From Azospirillum sp. OGB3 (GTDB taxonomy: Bacteria > Pseudomonadota > Alphaproteobacteria > Azospirillales > Azospirillaceae): 64,000 nt of DNA. The notes beneath the pieces were generated by a model. The model was not told the DNA's origin. It worked only from the letters and a program-made list of their open reading frames with translations, and searched no databases. Made by a program: the position numbers and the translations under genes. Below are positions 28,145 through 37,402 of the stretch, in pieces. The stretch covers positions 124,001 through 188,000 of the forward strand of contig NZ_JACHYN010000009.1 of the NCBI RefSeq assembly GCF_014192915.1, read 5' to 3'. The first letter of the stretch is position 1, and each line of letters begins with the position of its first letter.

Positions 28145-28867
28145 CTAGCGGACACGCGCCACCGTGTTCTCGTAACGTTCTCTTAATCGCAGCCTTGCGG
28201 GCGGCAGCGGGCCGTTGAGCAGATGGCGCTCCAGGAAATGGCCGGTCAGGCGCAGCCCCTCCGCCACCGCCTGCGGCCCGCCGCCGCCCAGTCCGATCAG
28301 GAATCCGGGCAGCGGCAGCAGCCGGTCGCGGTAGGGCTCGCCGGCCGACGCCGACACCGCGCGGCCGGTGCGCGGGCTGACATAGGCAAGGTAGTCGTTG
28401 GCCCCGGTGACCGCGCAACGGTCGAGATCCAGCCCGAATCCAAGTTCCGCCAGCAGCCCGACCTCCCACCGCACGTAGGACTCGGCCCAGGCGTCGCCAC
28501 CGAGCAGGCCGAACAGCGCCAGCAGCCCGTCGAACAGCGCCGGGTGCGGCTGGTGCTCCGGCAGGGCCGCCTCGGCCAGCGCGCAGGCGGCCGTCAGGGT
28601 CGCGAGTCGCAACGGATCATCGAGAAAGGCGGCGGAATAGCCCTGCACCACCTCCAGCGTCAGATTGCCGAGATGCTCGGGCAGCCGCCCACGCCAGCGC
28701 GCCGACACCAGCGTGCCGGGTTCCAGCGCTGCCCGCATGCGGCTGGACCGCCCGCCCATGACCATGCCGGCGTGCCGCCCATGGTCCCGCGTCAGCAGGC
28801 TGACGACCGCCGAGGTCTCGCCATGCGGCCGCGCCGACAGCACGACGCCCTGATCGGACCATTCCAT
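28145..28867 (-). CDS. recO: DNA repair protein RecO
   Basis: RecO helps load RecA on SSB-coated single-stranded DNA in the RecFOR pathway. The 240-residue product has the N-terminal OB-fold (MEWSDQGVVLSARPHGETSAVVSLLTRDHGRHAG, residues 1-34; key elements GETSAVV and RDHGRHAG) and the helical C-terminal domain with RCAVTGANDYLAYVSPRTGRAV. That segment keeps one cysteine, so the four-cysteine zinc site of some RecO proteins is absent, as is common in alphaproteobacteria. The gene precedes parC. Confidence 0.92.
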   Translation of the reverse strand: MEWSDQGVVLSARPHGETSAVVSLLTRDHGRHAGMVMGGRSSRMRAALEPGTLVSARWRGRLPEHLGNLTLEVVQGYSAAFLDDPLRLATLTAACALAEAALPEHQPHPALFDGLLALFGLLGGDAWAESYVRWEVGLLAELGFGLDLDRCAVTGANDYLAYVSPRTGRAVSASAGEPYRDRLLPLPGFLIGLGGGGPQAVAEGLRLTGHFLERHLLNGPLPPARLRLRERYENTVARVR

Positions 28868-29041
28868 GCTTCCGCTTCCTCACATTGACGGCCTGGATCC
28901 GACTCGCCGATGGCGCCCGCGGGCGCTGCCGGGCGCCCGCGAAGCGGGTTTGGTCGTCCTTACCACCAGCATGGCGCAAATCCTTCGCAACGGGGCTTCA
29001 TTTCTCATTCACCATTCGGGCACTATGTTGCGAGTCACAAG

Positions 29042-31588
29042 ATGCGGGCGCGCCGCGGCGGTGAGGGGGCTTTGAGCAGCACGATCGAGCGATATCTGCT
29101 GGCCGAGAAAGCCGGCTCCGAAGGCGTCTGGGACTGGGACCTTCGCAACGATACGATGTTCCTGTCTCCCCGCTTCAAGGAGTTTCTTGGCCTGCCGCCG
29201 GGCGACGTCAATCGCCCGGAAGATTGGCTCGACCGCGTCCACCCGGACGACATCGACTGGCTCTACGCGTCCTTCGAAGGCCAGATGGTCGGCGTCTCGC
29301 TGCCTTTCCAGATCGAACACCGTGTCCGCCACGGCGAAGCCGGCTTATCGCCGGACGATGGCGACTCCGGCTGGCGCTGGCTGGTCTGCCGGGGCATGGC
29401 GGTGCCCGACGAGTCAGGCGACCCGGTCCGCCTCGTCGGGTCCGTCGCCGACATCACCGACCGCAAGCACGCCGAACGCCAGCTGCGCAAGAGCGAGGAG
29501 CGCTACGCGCTTGCCGCCGCGGCCAGCAACGACGGCTTGTGGGACTGGGACCTCGGCGCCGGAACCATCTATTACTCGCCGCGCTGGCTGTCGCTTCTTG
29601 GGCTTGAGGAAGGCGTGGTCGGCAGCAGCCCCGATGAATGGATGGGACGCGTCCATCCCGACGACCGCCCGTCGCTGCGCGAGACTCTGGACGCCCTGGG
29701 CAGCGACAACACCGTGTTCCAGATCGAATACCGCGTGCGCCACGCCGATGGCGGCATCCGCTGGATGGCCTGCCGCGGCATCGCGGTGCTGGATGCCCAC
29801 GGTCGCCCGGTGCGGCTGGTCGGCAGCCAGGCCGACGTCACCGACCGCAAGACCGCCGAGCAGCGCCTGCTGCAGAGCGAGGAGCGCTACGCGCTGGCCG
29901 CCGCCGGGGCCAACGACGGGCTGTGGGACTGGCGGCTGGACGCGGACGAGGTTTACTACTCCCCGCGCTGGGCGGCCATGCTCGGCTTCGCCGTGGACAG
30001 CCTGTCCAACCGGATCGGCGAATGGTTCGACCGGGTGCATCCCGACGACCTGGCTGGTCTGCGCACCGCCATCGATCTGCATTTGACGGGCGAGCGCGAG
30101 CATCTCCAGCACGTCTTCCGCATCCGCGCCGCCGATGGCGACGAGCTGTGGATGCTGGTCCGCGGCCTCGCCGTTCGCGACGGGTCGGGCCGGTCGGTAC
30201 GAATCGCCGGCTCGATGACCGACATCACCGCCCAGAAGCGGGCGGAGCAGCAGCTTCTGTTCGACGCCTTCCACGACGGCATGACCGGGCTGCCCAACCG
30301 CACCCTGCTGCTGGACCGCATCGGGCAGGCGCTGGACCGCAACCGGCGGGCCGGCGGCAAGGCCTTCGCCGTCATCTTCGTCGACCTCGACCGCTTCAAG
30401 TCGATCAACGACGCGCTGGGCTCCAGCGTCGGCGACCGGCTGCTGAAGACCATCGCGGAGCGGCTGGACGACACCCGCCGCATGGGCGACACGCTGGCCC
30501 GCCTGTCGGCGGACGAGTTCGCCATGCTGCTCGACGGCATCGACGACGTGGGCGACGCCCTGTCGGCGGCGGAGCGCATGGGCGAAGCCGTCGCGCGGCC
30601 GCTGGCGCTGGACGGCCACGAGTTGGTGCTGTCCGCCTCCATCGGCATCGCGCTCAGCGTCTCCGGCTACGACCGGGCGGAGGAGATGCTGCGCGACGCA
30701 AGCCTCGCCATGTACCGCGCCAAATCGGGCGGGCGGGCGCGCGTCGACGTGTTCGACAGCAACCTGCGCCGCCAGGCGATGGCCCAGATGCGCACGGAAA
30801 CCGACCTGCGCACGGCGTTGGAGCAGAATCAGCTCGTCCTCTACTACCAGCCGATCGTCGCCCTGTCCTCGGGCCACATCGCCGGGTTCGAGGCGCTGAT
30901 GCGCTGGAAGCATCCCGAGCGCGGGCTGGTCCCGCCGGGCGAGTTCATTCCGCTGGCCGAGGAGTCGGGCCTGATCGTCCCAATGGGCCGCTGGGCGCTG
31001 CGCGAGGCAGCGCGCCAGCTCGGCCGGTGGCAGGCCCGCTTCCCCCGCCCCACCCCGCTGTTCATGAGCGTGAACGTCTCCTCCCGTCAGTTCAGCGACG
31101 ACGACCTGATCGGGCTGGTCAGCGACGTGCTGCAGGAGAGCGGGGTGCCACCCTCCAGCCTCAAGCTGGAGATCACGGAAAGCCTGTTGATGAAGGACCC
31201 CGCCAAGTGCCGGGTGCTGATGCAGGGCATCCGCGACATGGACGTGCGCCTGTCCATCGACGATTTCGGCACCGGCTATTCGTCGCTGTCCTACCTGCAC
31301 AAGTTCCCGGCCGACACGCTGAAGATCGACCGCAGCTTCGTCCAGGCCATCTCGTCAGGCGAAGGCAATGCCGCCATCGTGCAGGTGATCGCCACGCTGG
31401 CCGCCATCCTGGGCATGGAGGCGGTGGCCGAAGGCGTGGAGACCGAGATGGAGTCGGAGTTCCTGCGCGACATCATGTGCAAGTACGCCCAGGGCTATCT
31501 CTACGCCCGCCCGGCCCCGGCCGACGCCATCGAGGCTCTGCTGGTCCGCGAGGCGGAGGAACCGCTGGTCCTTCCCAGCCTGGCGTAG
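29042..31588 (+). CDS. Triple-PAS GGDEF-EAL protein, probable c-di-GMP phosphodiesterase
   Basis: The protein senses a cytoplasmic signal and probably breaks down c-di-GMP. The 848-residue product has three tandem PAS domains of the PAS_3 type (each begins with a GVWDWDL/GLWDWDL/GLWDWRL strand), then a GGDEF domain and an EAL domain. The cyclase motif reads SADEF at 489-493 instead of GGDEF, which should remove cyclase activity, though the I-site RMGD just upstream is kept. The EAL domain is intact: EALMRW at 617, NVSSRQF, ITESLL, DDFGTGYSSLSYL and EAVAEGVET. I use the ATG at 29042; a TTG at 29072 behind GAGGGGG is also possible. There is no membrane segment. Confidence 0.9.
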   Translation: MRARRGGEGALSSTIERYLLAEKAGSEGVWDWDLRNDTMFLSPRFKEFLGLPPGDVNRPEDWLDRVHPDDIDWLYASFEGQMVGVSLPFQIEHRVRHGEAGLSPDDGDSGWRWLVCRGMAVPDESGDPVRLVGSVADITDRKHAERQLRKSEERYALAAAASNDGLWDWDLGAGTIYYSPRWLSLLGLEEGVVGSSPDEWMGRVHPDDRPSLRETLDALGSDNTVFQIEYRVRHADGGIRWMACRGIAVLDAHGRPVRLVGSQADVTDRKTAEQRLLQSEERYALAAAGANDGLWDWRLDADEVYYSPRWAAMLGFAVDSLSNRIGEWFDRVHPDDLAGLRTAIDLHLTGEREHLQHVFRIRAADGDELWMLVRGLAVRDGSGRSVRIAGSMTDITAQKRAEQQLLFDAFHDGMTGLPNRTLLLDRIGQALDRNRRAGGKAFAVIFVDLDRFKSINDALGSSVGDRLLKTIAERLDDTRRMGDTLARLSADEFAMLLDGIDDVGDALSAAERMGEAVARPLALDGHELVLSASIGIALSVSGYDRAEEMLRDASLAMYRAKSGGRARVDVFDSNLRRQAMAQMRTETDLRTALEQNQLVLYYQPIVALSSGHIAGFEALMRWKHPERGLVPPGEFIPLAEESGLIVPMGRWALREAARQLGRWQARFPRPTPLFMSVNVSSRQFSDDDLIGLVSDVLQESGVPPSSLKLEITESLLMKDPAKCRVLMQGIRDMDVRLSIDDFGTGYSSLSYLHKFPADTLKIDRSFVQAISSGEGNAAIVQVIATLAAILGMEAVAEGVETEMESEFLRDIMCKYAQGYLYARPAPADAIEALLVREAEEPLVLPSLA

Positions 31589-31696
31589 AACGTCGCTTCT
31601 CCCAATCCCTCCCCCATCCAACGGACACTTTCCCCGGCACCGCCCTTTGTGCGAGTGTCCGCGCTCTTTCACCGGGACAGATCAGGATTTCGCGTT

Positions 31697-32080
31697 ATGG
31701 CCGACCGCAACTGCGGAGAATGCACGCTGTGCTGCAAGCTGATGGGCGTGCCCGAACTGAAGAAGCCGTCGGCCAAATGGTGCGTGTCCTGCGACCAGGG
31801 CAAGGGCTGCACCGTTTATGAGGAGCGTCCGCAGTCCTGCCGGAACTTCCAATGCTTCTGGTTGATGGACGAGAACTTCCCCGACGAGTTCCGGCCCGAC
31901 CGCATCCACGCCCTGGCCGCCTTCAACGACGTCAAGGACAGCTGCGTCCTCCACGTCGATCCGGCCAACCCGCGCGCCATGTCCAGCCCGAAGGTCAACG
32001 CCCTGATCGACGCGCTTCTCAAGAGCTACGCCAAGGTGTTCGTGCTGTCCGGCAAGGAAAGCGCGCTGATCCAGCGCTGA
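31697..32080 (+). CDS. YkgJ family cysteine-cluster protein
   Basis: The 127-residue protein has eight or so cysteines in the YkgJ/zinc- or iron-chelate pattern: CGECTLCCK, then WCVSCDQGKGCTVYEERPQSCRNFQCFW. Members are thought to bind Zn or an Fe-S centre; no function is established. The C-terminal 60 residues have no cysteine apart from one and look like an alpha/beta tail. The ATG at 31697 is chosen because the cysteine motif begins right after it; an upstream start at 31649 adds an unconserved stretch. Confidence 0.85.
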   Translation: MADRNCGECTLCCKLMGVPELKKPSAKWCVSCDQGKGCTVYEERPQSCRNFQCFWLMDENFPDEFRPDRIHALAAFNDVKDSCVLHVDPANPRAMSSPKVNALIDALLKSYAKVFVLSGKESALIQR

Positions 32081-32086
32081 GGCGGG

Positions 32087-32617
32087 TTACGCCCCGCCGC
32101 CCCCTCCGCCGCCGCGGAAGTTGAGCAGGCTCGGCGCCTTGTCGATGATCTCCTCCAGGATCAGGGAGGCGGTCTCCAGATCGCGCTCCAGGTCCGCGCC
32201 GAGCTTGCCGGCGTAGTTGGGGCGCTTCAGCTTCTCGTGGGCGTCGTGCAGGCTGCGCAGCTCCGCCACGAAGATCTCGCGGGCGCCCATCGGCAGGATC
32301 GGGTTGGCCGACAGCACGAAGAAGAAGCGCATGCTGGCCCGCACCAGAAGGGCCAGCATCACCGTGTCCAGCCGCTCGAACTGGTCGCGCAGGTCGTCGG
32401 AGCGGGTGTCCACGAGGTTGCGCAGCCGCTGCTCGATCAGGATGACCAGCGCCTGGAACTCGCCGACCTTGTCGCGGAACTCGCGGTAGGCGCCGAAGCT
32501 GTGCTTGCTCGCCTCATGCTCGGCAAGCTGGGCGAGCTTCGACGCTTCCCGGCACTGGCGCTCCAGCGCGGACAGCAGTTCCTTGACCTCGGCGCGGGTG
32601 TATTGGCGCTTGCTCAT
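32087..32617 (-). CDS. Unrecognised helical protein with poly-Gly tail
   Basis: I do not recognise this family. The 176-residue product is strongly helical and charged over 1-85 (KRQYTRAEVKELLSALERQC, then long Glu/Arg/Leu heptads), has one moderately hydrophobic stretch near 105-122 (VMLALLVRASMRFFFVLSANP) that may be a buried helix rather than a membrane anchor, and ends in seven glycines plus alanine. I start at the ATG at 32617 because the coding pattern and charged helix begin there; a GTG at 32680 is also open. It converges with the YkgJ gene, six bases away. Third-base G/C is high as in neighbours, so it is a real gene. Confidence 0.75.
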   Translation of the reverse strand: MSKRQYTRAEVKELLSALERQCREASKLAQLAEHEASKHSFGAYREFRDKVGEFQALVILIEQRLRNLVDTRSDDLRDQFERLDTVMLALLVRASMRFFFVLSANPILPMGAREIFVAELRSLHDAHEKLKRPNYAGKLGADLERDLETASLILEEIIDKAPSLLNFRGGGGGGGA

Positions 32618-32732
32618 GACGGCGGAAAGACCCTTCGACGCGACGGCCTGCCCTATAGCACGAAGACCGGCGCCGGTCACCGGAACGCTTCACCGGAACG
32701 CTTCGCCGCCACGAAGGGACGGCGCCGAAGCG

Positions 32733-34421
32733 TCAGTGATCCGCCGCCGCCGGCTTGCCGCCGGGACGCCGCACCAGCGGCATCAGCAGGAGCCCGGCGA
32801 AGAACACCCCGGCCATCAGCAGCAGGCAGTCGTTGAAGGTCAGCACCATCGCCTCGCGCTCGACCATGCGGGCCAGCGTCTTCATGGCGGCGGCCTGCGG
32901 GTCGGCGACCAGCCCGTCGAACTTGGCCGCCAGCCCGTCCAGCGTCTCCTGCACCAGCGGGCGGGCGAGGTTCAGGTTGTCGCCCAGCCGGTTCATGTGC
33001 AGGGCCGACCGCTCCAGCAGCACGGTGTTGATCGCCGCCAGACCGATGGCGCCGCCCAGGTTGCGCATCAGGTTGTAGAGGCCCGACGCGTTCTTGAGCT
33101 GCTCCGGCGGCAGGGTGCCGAGCGCGATCGTGTTCACGGGGATGAAGCACAGCATCAGCGACAGGCCGCGCACCGCCTGCGGCAGGAACAGCTCCCAGAA
33201 GCCGGACTGGTTGGTCAGGTGGGCGTTCAGCCAGACGCCCGTCCCGAACAGGCACAGCCCCATCGCCAGCATCACCCGCAGGTCGAGCTTCTTCGACAGC
33301 GCGCCGGCGATCGGCGCGGACAGGAACTGGAAGGCGCCGGTCACGAACATGATCGTGCCGATCTGCAGACTGTTCAGCCCGCGCACCCGCGCCAGGAACA
33401 GCGGTTGCAGGTAGACGGCCCCGTAGAGCCCGATGCCGATGATGAAGCTGTAGAGCGAGCCGATGGCGAAGTTGCGGTCCAGGAAGGCGCGCAGCTCGAC
33501 GATCGGGTTGCCGTAGGTCAGGACCCGCCAGAAGAAGCCGACGGCGGCCACCGCGGCGACCACGGCGAAGATCGCCACATACTCGTCCTGGAACCAGTCC
33601 TGGCGCGGGCCTTCCTCGACCACGAACTCCAGGCTGCCGAGGAAGGCGGCCATCAGCCCCAGCCCGATGAAGTCGAAGCCCTTGCGCAGCGCCGGGTTGG
33701 GTTTGTCCACGTCGACCAGCGTCCACACCAGCGCGGTCACGGCGATGCCCGGCAGCACGTTGGCCAGGAACAGCCAGTGCCAGGAGAAGCTCTGGGTCAG
33801 CCAGCCGCCAAGGGTCGGGCCCAGCGTCGGCGCCATGGTGGCGACCAGCCCGATCATCACCGACACGCCGGCGCGCTTCTCCGGCGGGAACAGGGAGAAG
33901 CTGGTGGCGAAGACGGTCGGGATCATCGCGCCGCCGATGAAGCCCTGAAGCGCCCGCCACACGATCATCGATTCGATGCTGGAAGTGAAGGCGCAGGCGA
34001 CGCTGGTCAGGGTGAAGCCGGCGGCGGCGATGGTGAACAGCACGCGGGTGGAGAGAATCCGCGCCAGCATGCCGGACAGCGGGATCATCACCACCTCGGC
34101 GATGAGGTAGGAGGTCTGCACCCACGAAATCTCGTCGGCGCTGGCCGCGAGGCCCGCCTGGATCTCCGACAGGGAACTGGAAACGATCTGGATGTCCAGG
34201 ATCGCCATGAACATGCCGACGACCATGGACAGGAAGCCCAGCCAGTCGCGGGTGGTCACCGGGCGCGGTCCCGCCGCGGGTGGGGAAGACGGAGCCGCCG
34301 CGCCCCGGCCCGCGGGGGGCGGGGGAGTTTGGAGCCGGGACGCGGCGGTCTCTCCGCCCGCGTCCGCCGGGGGATTGGCGTCGCGGGCGGTGGGCGTGTC
34401 GTCGTTGGTGATGGCGGTCAT
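32733..34421 (-). CDS. emrB: EmrB/QacA (DHA2) drug efflux permease
   Basis: This is a proton-driven exporter of the 14-helix DHA2 major facilitator family, the inner-membrane pump of an EmrAB-TolC-type system. The 562-residue product begins with an unusual Pro/Ala-rich hydrophilic N-terminus of about 75 residues, then motif D1 in FMAILDIQIVSSSLSEIQ, motif C near MIGLVATMAPTLGPTLGGWL, and 14 hydrophobic segments. It follows the emrA-type gene on the same strand (60-base gap) and shares its promoter, with a divergent TetR regulator and palindromic operators. Confidence 0.92.
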   Translation of the reverse strand: MTAITNDDTPTARDANPPADAGGETAASRLQTPPPPAGRGAAAPSSPPAAGPRPVTTRDWLGFLSMVVGMFMAILDIQIVSSSLSEIQAGLAASADEISWVQTSYLIAEVVMIPLSGMLARILSTRVLFTIAAAGFTLTSVACAFTSSIESMIVWRALQGFIGGAMIPTVFATSFSLFPPEKRAGVSVMIGLVATMAPTLGPTLGGWLTQSFSWHWLFLANVLPGIAVTALVWTLVDVDKPNPALRKGFDFIGLGLMAAFLGSLEFVVEEGPRQDWFQDEYVAIFAVVAAVAAVGFFWRVLTYGNPIVELRAFLDRNFAIGSLYSFIIGIGLYGAVYLQPLFLARVRGLNSLQIGTIMFVTGAFQFLSAPIAGALSKKLDLRVMLAMGLCLFGTGVWLNAHLTNQSGFWELFLPQAVRGLSLMLCFIPVNTIALGTLPPEQLKNASGLYNLMRNLGGAIGLAAINTVLLERSALHMNRLGDNLNLARPLVQETLDGLAAKFDGLVADPQAAAMKTLARMVEREAMVLTFNDCLLLMAGVFFAGLLLMPLVRRPGGKPAAADH

Positions 34422-34481
34422 GGTCGCCCTCTCCAGGACGAAAACGGTTGGAAAGAAAGCGGTTTCCGATGATCGGCGCGG

Positions 34482-35585
34482 TTACTTCGACGCGACCGTC
34501 CGGCCGGGGATCAGCGCGCCCATGACGGTGCCCGCGTTGTGCGGCTGGTCCTCGGCGCCGCGGGTGTCCACCTCGGCGACCACCGACAGGCCGGGGCGCA
34601 GCAGGCCGGACAGCGCGCTGTCACGCGGCAGGGCGATGCGCACGGGCACGCGCTGGACGATCTTGGTGAAGTTGCCGGTCGCGTTCTCCGGCGGCAGCAG
34701 GCTGAACTGCGAGCCCGACGCCGGGGCGAAGCTCTCCACCCGGCCGAGCAGATGCTTGTCCGGATAGGCGTCGATCTCCACCGTCACCGGCTGGCCGGGG
34801 CGCATGCGGGCGAGCTGCGTCTCCTTGAAGTTGGCGACCACATAGACGTCGGGCAGCGGCACCAGCGAGAGAAGCTGCACGCCCGGACGCGCGTACTGGC
34901 CGACCTGGACGCCGCGGTTGCCGACCACCCCGTCCACCGGGGCGCGGATGACCGTGTTGTTCAGATCGTTGCGCGCGGTCTGCAAGGCGGCCTCCGCCTG
35001 GCGCAAGCGGGCGTCGGTCTCGCTGCGGCTGGCGTTCAGCACGCCGACCTGATCCTGCTCCGCGACCAACGCGGCGCGGCTGCGGGCGGTCTCCGCCGTC
35101 GCCTTGCGCAGGTCGGCGTCGGCCGTCTCGAACTTCTGGCGGCTGGCCCAGCTGTCGCTGGCCAGTGCGCGGGTGCGGTCGAAATCTTGCTGGGCGCGGC
35201 GCTGCTCGGCCTCGGCGCTGGCGACCGAGGCGGCGGCCTGATCGATGATCGCCTTCTGGAGTTGCAGCTTGCTGTCGATGGTGCCGAGCGCCGCCTTCTG
35301 CGCGGCGACGTTGGCCTCGGCCTCCGCGACCTTGGCGAGGAAGTCCTGGTCGTCCAGCACCGCCAGCACGTCGCCCGCAACGACCTGCTGGTTCTCCGCC
35401 ACCCGGACGTCCCGCACATAGGCGGAGACCTTGGGGCTCACCACCGTGATGTCGCTGTGGACATAGGCGTTGTCGGTCGACTCGAAAAAGCGGCCTTCGG
35501 TCCACCACTCCCAGCCGGCGTAACCGCCACCAGCCAGCGCCGCCACCGCCACACCCGACAGAACGATCTTCCGCACGGCCTTCAT
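34482..35585 (-). CDS. emrA: HlyD/EmrA-type membrane fusion protein
   Basis: This periplasmic adaptor links the EmrB pump to an outer-membrane TolC-like channel. The 367-residue product has an N-terminal membrane helix (about 7-25), the short lipoyl half-domain (STDNAYVHSDITVVSPKV), a long coiled-coil hairpin rich in Ala/Gln/Glu (about 90-200), the second lipoyl half (IRAPVDGVVGNRGVQVGQY) and a beta-barrel segment (VVANFKETQLARMRPGQPV), all as in EmrA. The ATG at 35585 is preferred; an in-frame GTG five codons upstream is also open. It is the first gene of the operon. Confidence 0.92.
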   Translation of the reverse strand: MKAVRKIVLSGVAVAALAGGGYAGWEWWTEGRFFESTDNAYVHSDITVVSPKVSAYVRDVRVAENQQVVAGDVLAVLDDQDFLAKVAEAEANVAAQKAALGTIDSKLQLQKAIIDQAAASVASAEAEQRRAQQDFDRTRALASDSWASRQKFETADADLRKATAETARSRAALVAEQDQVGVLNASRSETDARLRQAEAALQTARNDLNNTVIRAPVDGVVGNRGVQVGQYARPGVQLLSLVPLPDVYVVANFKETQLARMRPGQPVTVEIDAYPDKHLLGRVESFAPASGSQFSLLPPENATGNFTKIVQRVPVRIALPRDSALSGLLRPGLSVVAEVDTRGAEDQPHNAGTVMGALIPGRTVASK

Positions 35586-35650
35586 CGTGATCCAACCCAC
35601 CCGTTTCGGTTCTTTGCCCGGTATGATCCGGCTTGCCGCCGCTCCGCCGG

Positions 35651-35667
35651 AACTGAACCGTTCAGTT
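35651..35667. promoter_or_regulatory. TetR-type operator 1 (emrA side)
   Basis: AACTGAA-CCG-TTCAGTT: perfect seven-base arms around a three-base centre in the emrA/tetR divergent gap. The second copy is at 35714-35730. Confidence 0.7.
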
Positions 35668-35701
35668 TAGTCTTGCGAAAAGATGATCGCGGGCCTACCT
35701 G

Positions 35702-35730
35702 TTGTCAAGAGTGAACTGAACGGTCTAGTT
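35702..35730. promoter_or_regulatory. TetR-type operator 2 and divergent promoter elements
   Basis: AACTGAA-CGG-TCTAGTT at 35714-35730 is an imperfect copy of operator 1. A plus-strand promoter for tetR is suggested by TTGTCA (35702-35707) and TAGTTT (from 35726) with an 18-base spacer; the operator overlaps this -10. On the other strand TTGACA (complement of 35703-35708) could serve emrA. One operator per direction explains joint repression. Confidence 0.55.
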
Positions 35731-35876
35731 TTAACGTTTGGGATTGTGGTTGAATGCGGAACACGCTACGGCAGCGGGGACTCGGCGCACGAAGTCCCGC
35801 AAGCACCGCCGGCACCGTGGTAAAACAGGACGCAGGGCCGGTTTCAGGACACCCGGCTTCAGGACATGAGGAACGC

Positions 35877-36497
35877 ATGAGCACGCTGGTCGCCCCCACC
35901 CCGGAGGCAGGATCGAAGCCCGCGCAGATCCTGGAGGCCGCCGGAAAGCTGTTCCTGGACCATGGCTACGGCGCCGTCAGCATGGACGCCATCGCCAAGA
36001 CGGCCAACGTGTCCAAGGCGACGCTCTACGCCCATTTCGGCAGCAAGGACGAGCTGTTCCGCGTCATGGTCGCCCGCGAATGCAAGGGTCAGGCGATGGC
36101 CGCCGTCTGCGACGAGGCGCGCGCGCTCGACATGGCCGACGGGCTGCGCCTGATCGCCCGCCATTTCGTCACGCTGATCCTGTCGCCGCAAGCGCTGGCC
36201 GGCTACCGCGTGGTCGTCGGCGAGGCGCACCGCTTCCCCGAGCTGGCGAGCGCCTTCTACGAGGCCGGCCCGGCCCGCACCATGGAGCACATCAGCGCCT
36301 TCATGACCGACCTCGACCGCCGCGGCCTGCTGCGCATCCCCGATCCGCAGCTCGCGGCGGAGCAGTTCGTCGGCCTCGTCAAGTCGCACACGCACCTGCG
36401 CTTCATGCTGTGCCTGTCCGAACGCCCGACCGAGGAGCAGCTGACCCGGATCGTCGACGGCGCGGTCTCCCTGATCATCCGGGGCTACGCGCCATAA
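35877..36497 (+). CDS. TetR family repressor of the efflux operon
   Basis: This is a ligand-responsive repressor. The 206-residue product has the TetR HTH at about 15-62 (ILEAAGKLFLDHGYGAVSMD, AIAKTANVSKATLYAHFGSK) and a C-terminal regulatory domain of the AefR-like type (YRVVVGEAHRFPELASAFYE). The ATG at 35877 is preceded by GAGGA; the longer upstream reading from 35754 covers the operator region and is rejected. It is divergent from emrA, and two palindromes lie between them, so control of emrAB and itself is very likely. Confidence 0.9.
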   Translation: MSTLVAPTPEAGSKPAQILEAAGKLFLDHGYGAVSMDAIAKTANVSKATLYAHFGSKDELFRVMVARECKGQAMAAVCDEARALDMADGLRLIARHFVTLILSPQALAGYRVVVGEAHRFPELASAFYEAGPARTMEHISAFMTDLDRRGLLRIPDPQLAAEQFVGLVKSHTHLRFMLCLSERPTEEQLTRIVDGAVSLIIRGYAP

Positions 36498-36508
36498 CGG
36501 AACTGCGG

Positions 36509-37183
36509 TCAGCGACCGCCGTCGAAGGTGATCATGACCTCCAGCACCCCGGCGGCGTCCGCCTGGACATCGCGGAAGGTGGCGATCTCACCGGGAAGGA
36601 TCTGCGGCGGCACCGGCTCGACGGTCCAGTTCCGCAACGGCTGACGGTCGGCGCCCAGCGCGGTGACCCGCAGCGCCGGCACCGTGCGCAGCGTCTCGGA
36701 GACGTTGACGATCTGCCCCTCCACCAGCAAAGCGGCCCTGCCGTCCTCGGCCTTCTGTTCCGAGCGGACGTTCTGAAGCTGGAGGCCGGTGCCCGGCGGC
36801 TCCACCGGCAGGCCGACCGTCTCGTAGAACAGGGCGGCGGCGGGCCACAGCCGCACCACGGTGGCGCGGCCGAGATAGCCGGCGGCGCCGATGGCCAGCA
36901 GAACCGTCACGAAGGCCCCCCAACCGACCAGCGCCCGGCGCCGCGCGCCGGGGTCCGCCGCAGGCTTGGCAGCCGCCTTCATCTTGGAGGACGGCGTCTT
37001 GGAGGATGGCGGCGGGACCGGATGGAACTCGGTCACCGCGTCGGGAGGAAAAGCGGCTTCATCCTGCGGCGACTGCCACCACATGTGGCCGCATTGGGCG
37101 CAACGCACCTTCCGGCCCTGCGGACCAACCGCCGAATCGGCAAGAGTGTACCGTGTGTCGCAGGCCGGGCAGGTGATGATCAT
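36509..37183 (-). CDS. Zinc-ribbon membrane protein (MJ0042/DUF3426 type)
   Basis: The 224-residue product starts with an MJ0042-type zinc ribbon (two CXXC pairs: CPAC at 5-8 and CAQC at 28-31), then a Pro/Lys-rich linker, one membrane helix (about 86-106) and a periplasmic beta-rich domain of DUF3426 type (LLVEGQIVNVSETLRTVPAL, WTVEPVPPQILPGE). Such genes often sit beside ftsE/ftsX in alphaproteobacteria, as here (divergent, 219-base gap), which suggests an envelope or division role, but no function is known. Confidence 0.85.
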   Translation of the reverse strand: MIITCPACDTRYTLADSAVGPQGRKVRCAQCGHMWWQSPQDEAAFPPDAVTEFHPVPPPSSKTPSSKMKAAAKPAADPGARRRALVGWGAFVTVLLAIGAAGYLGRATVVRLWPAAALFYETVGLPVEPPGTGLQLQNVRSEQKAEDGRAALLVEGQIVNVSETLRTVPALRVTALGADRQPLRNWTVEPVPPQILPGEIATFRDVQADAAGVLEVMITFDGGR

Positions 37184-37402
37184 AGATGCCGATCGTTGTC
37201 ACCGAATTTGCAGACTGTCCTTATAGGTAGTCATGAGGTGTGAAGCAAGGAACGCACGGGCGCCGTGCGCGGCCGCTCCAACCAGGGCAATGGGCGCGGC
37301 AAGGCGGACAGCGGTGGACGCGCCGGCCCCTGCCGGTGCATTGTCCATCCGCGCACCCGGCGGGACGCCGCCGGGGCCTTCCGTTGCGCCTTTGGTGGGA
37401 CC

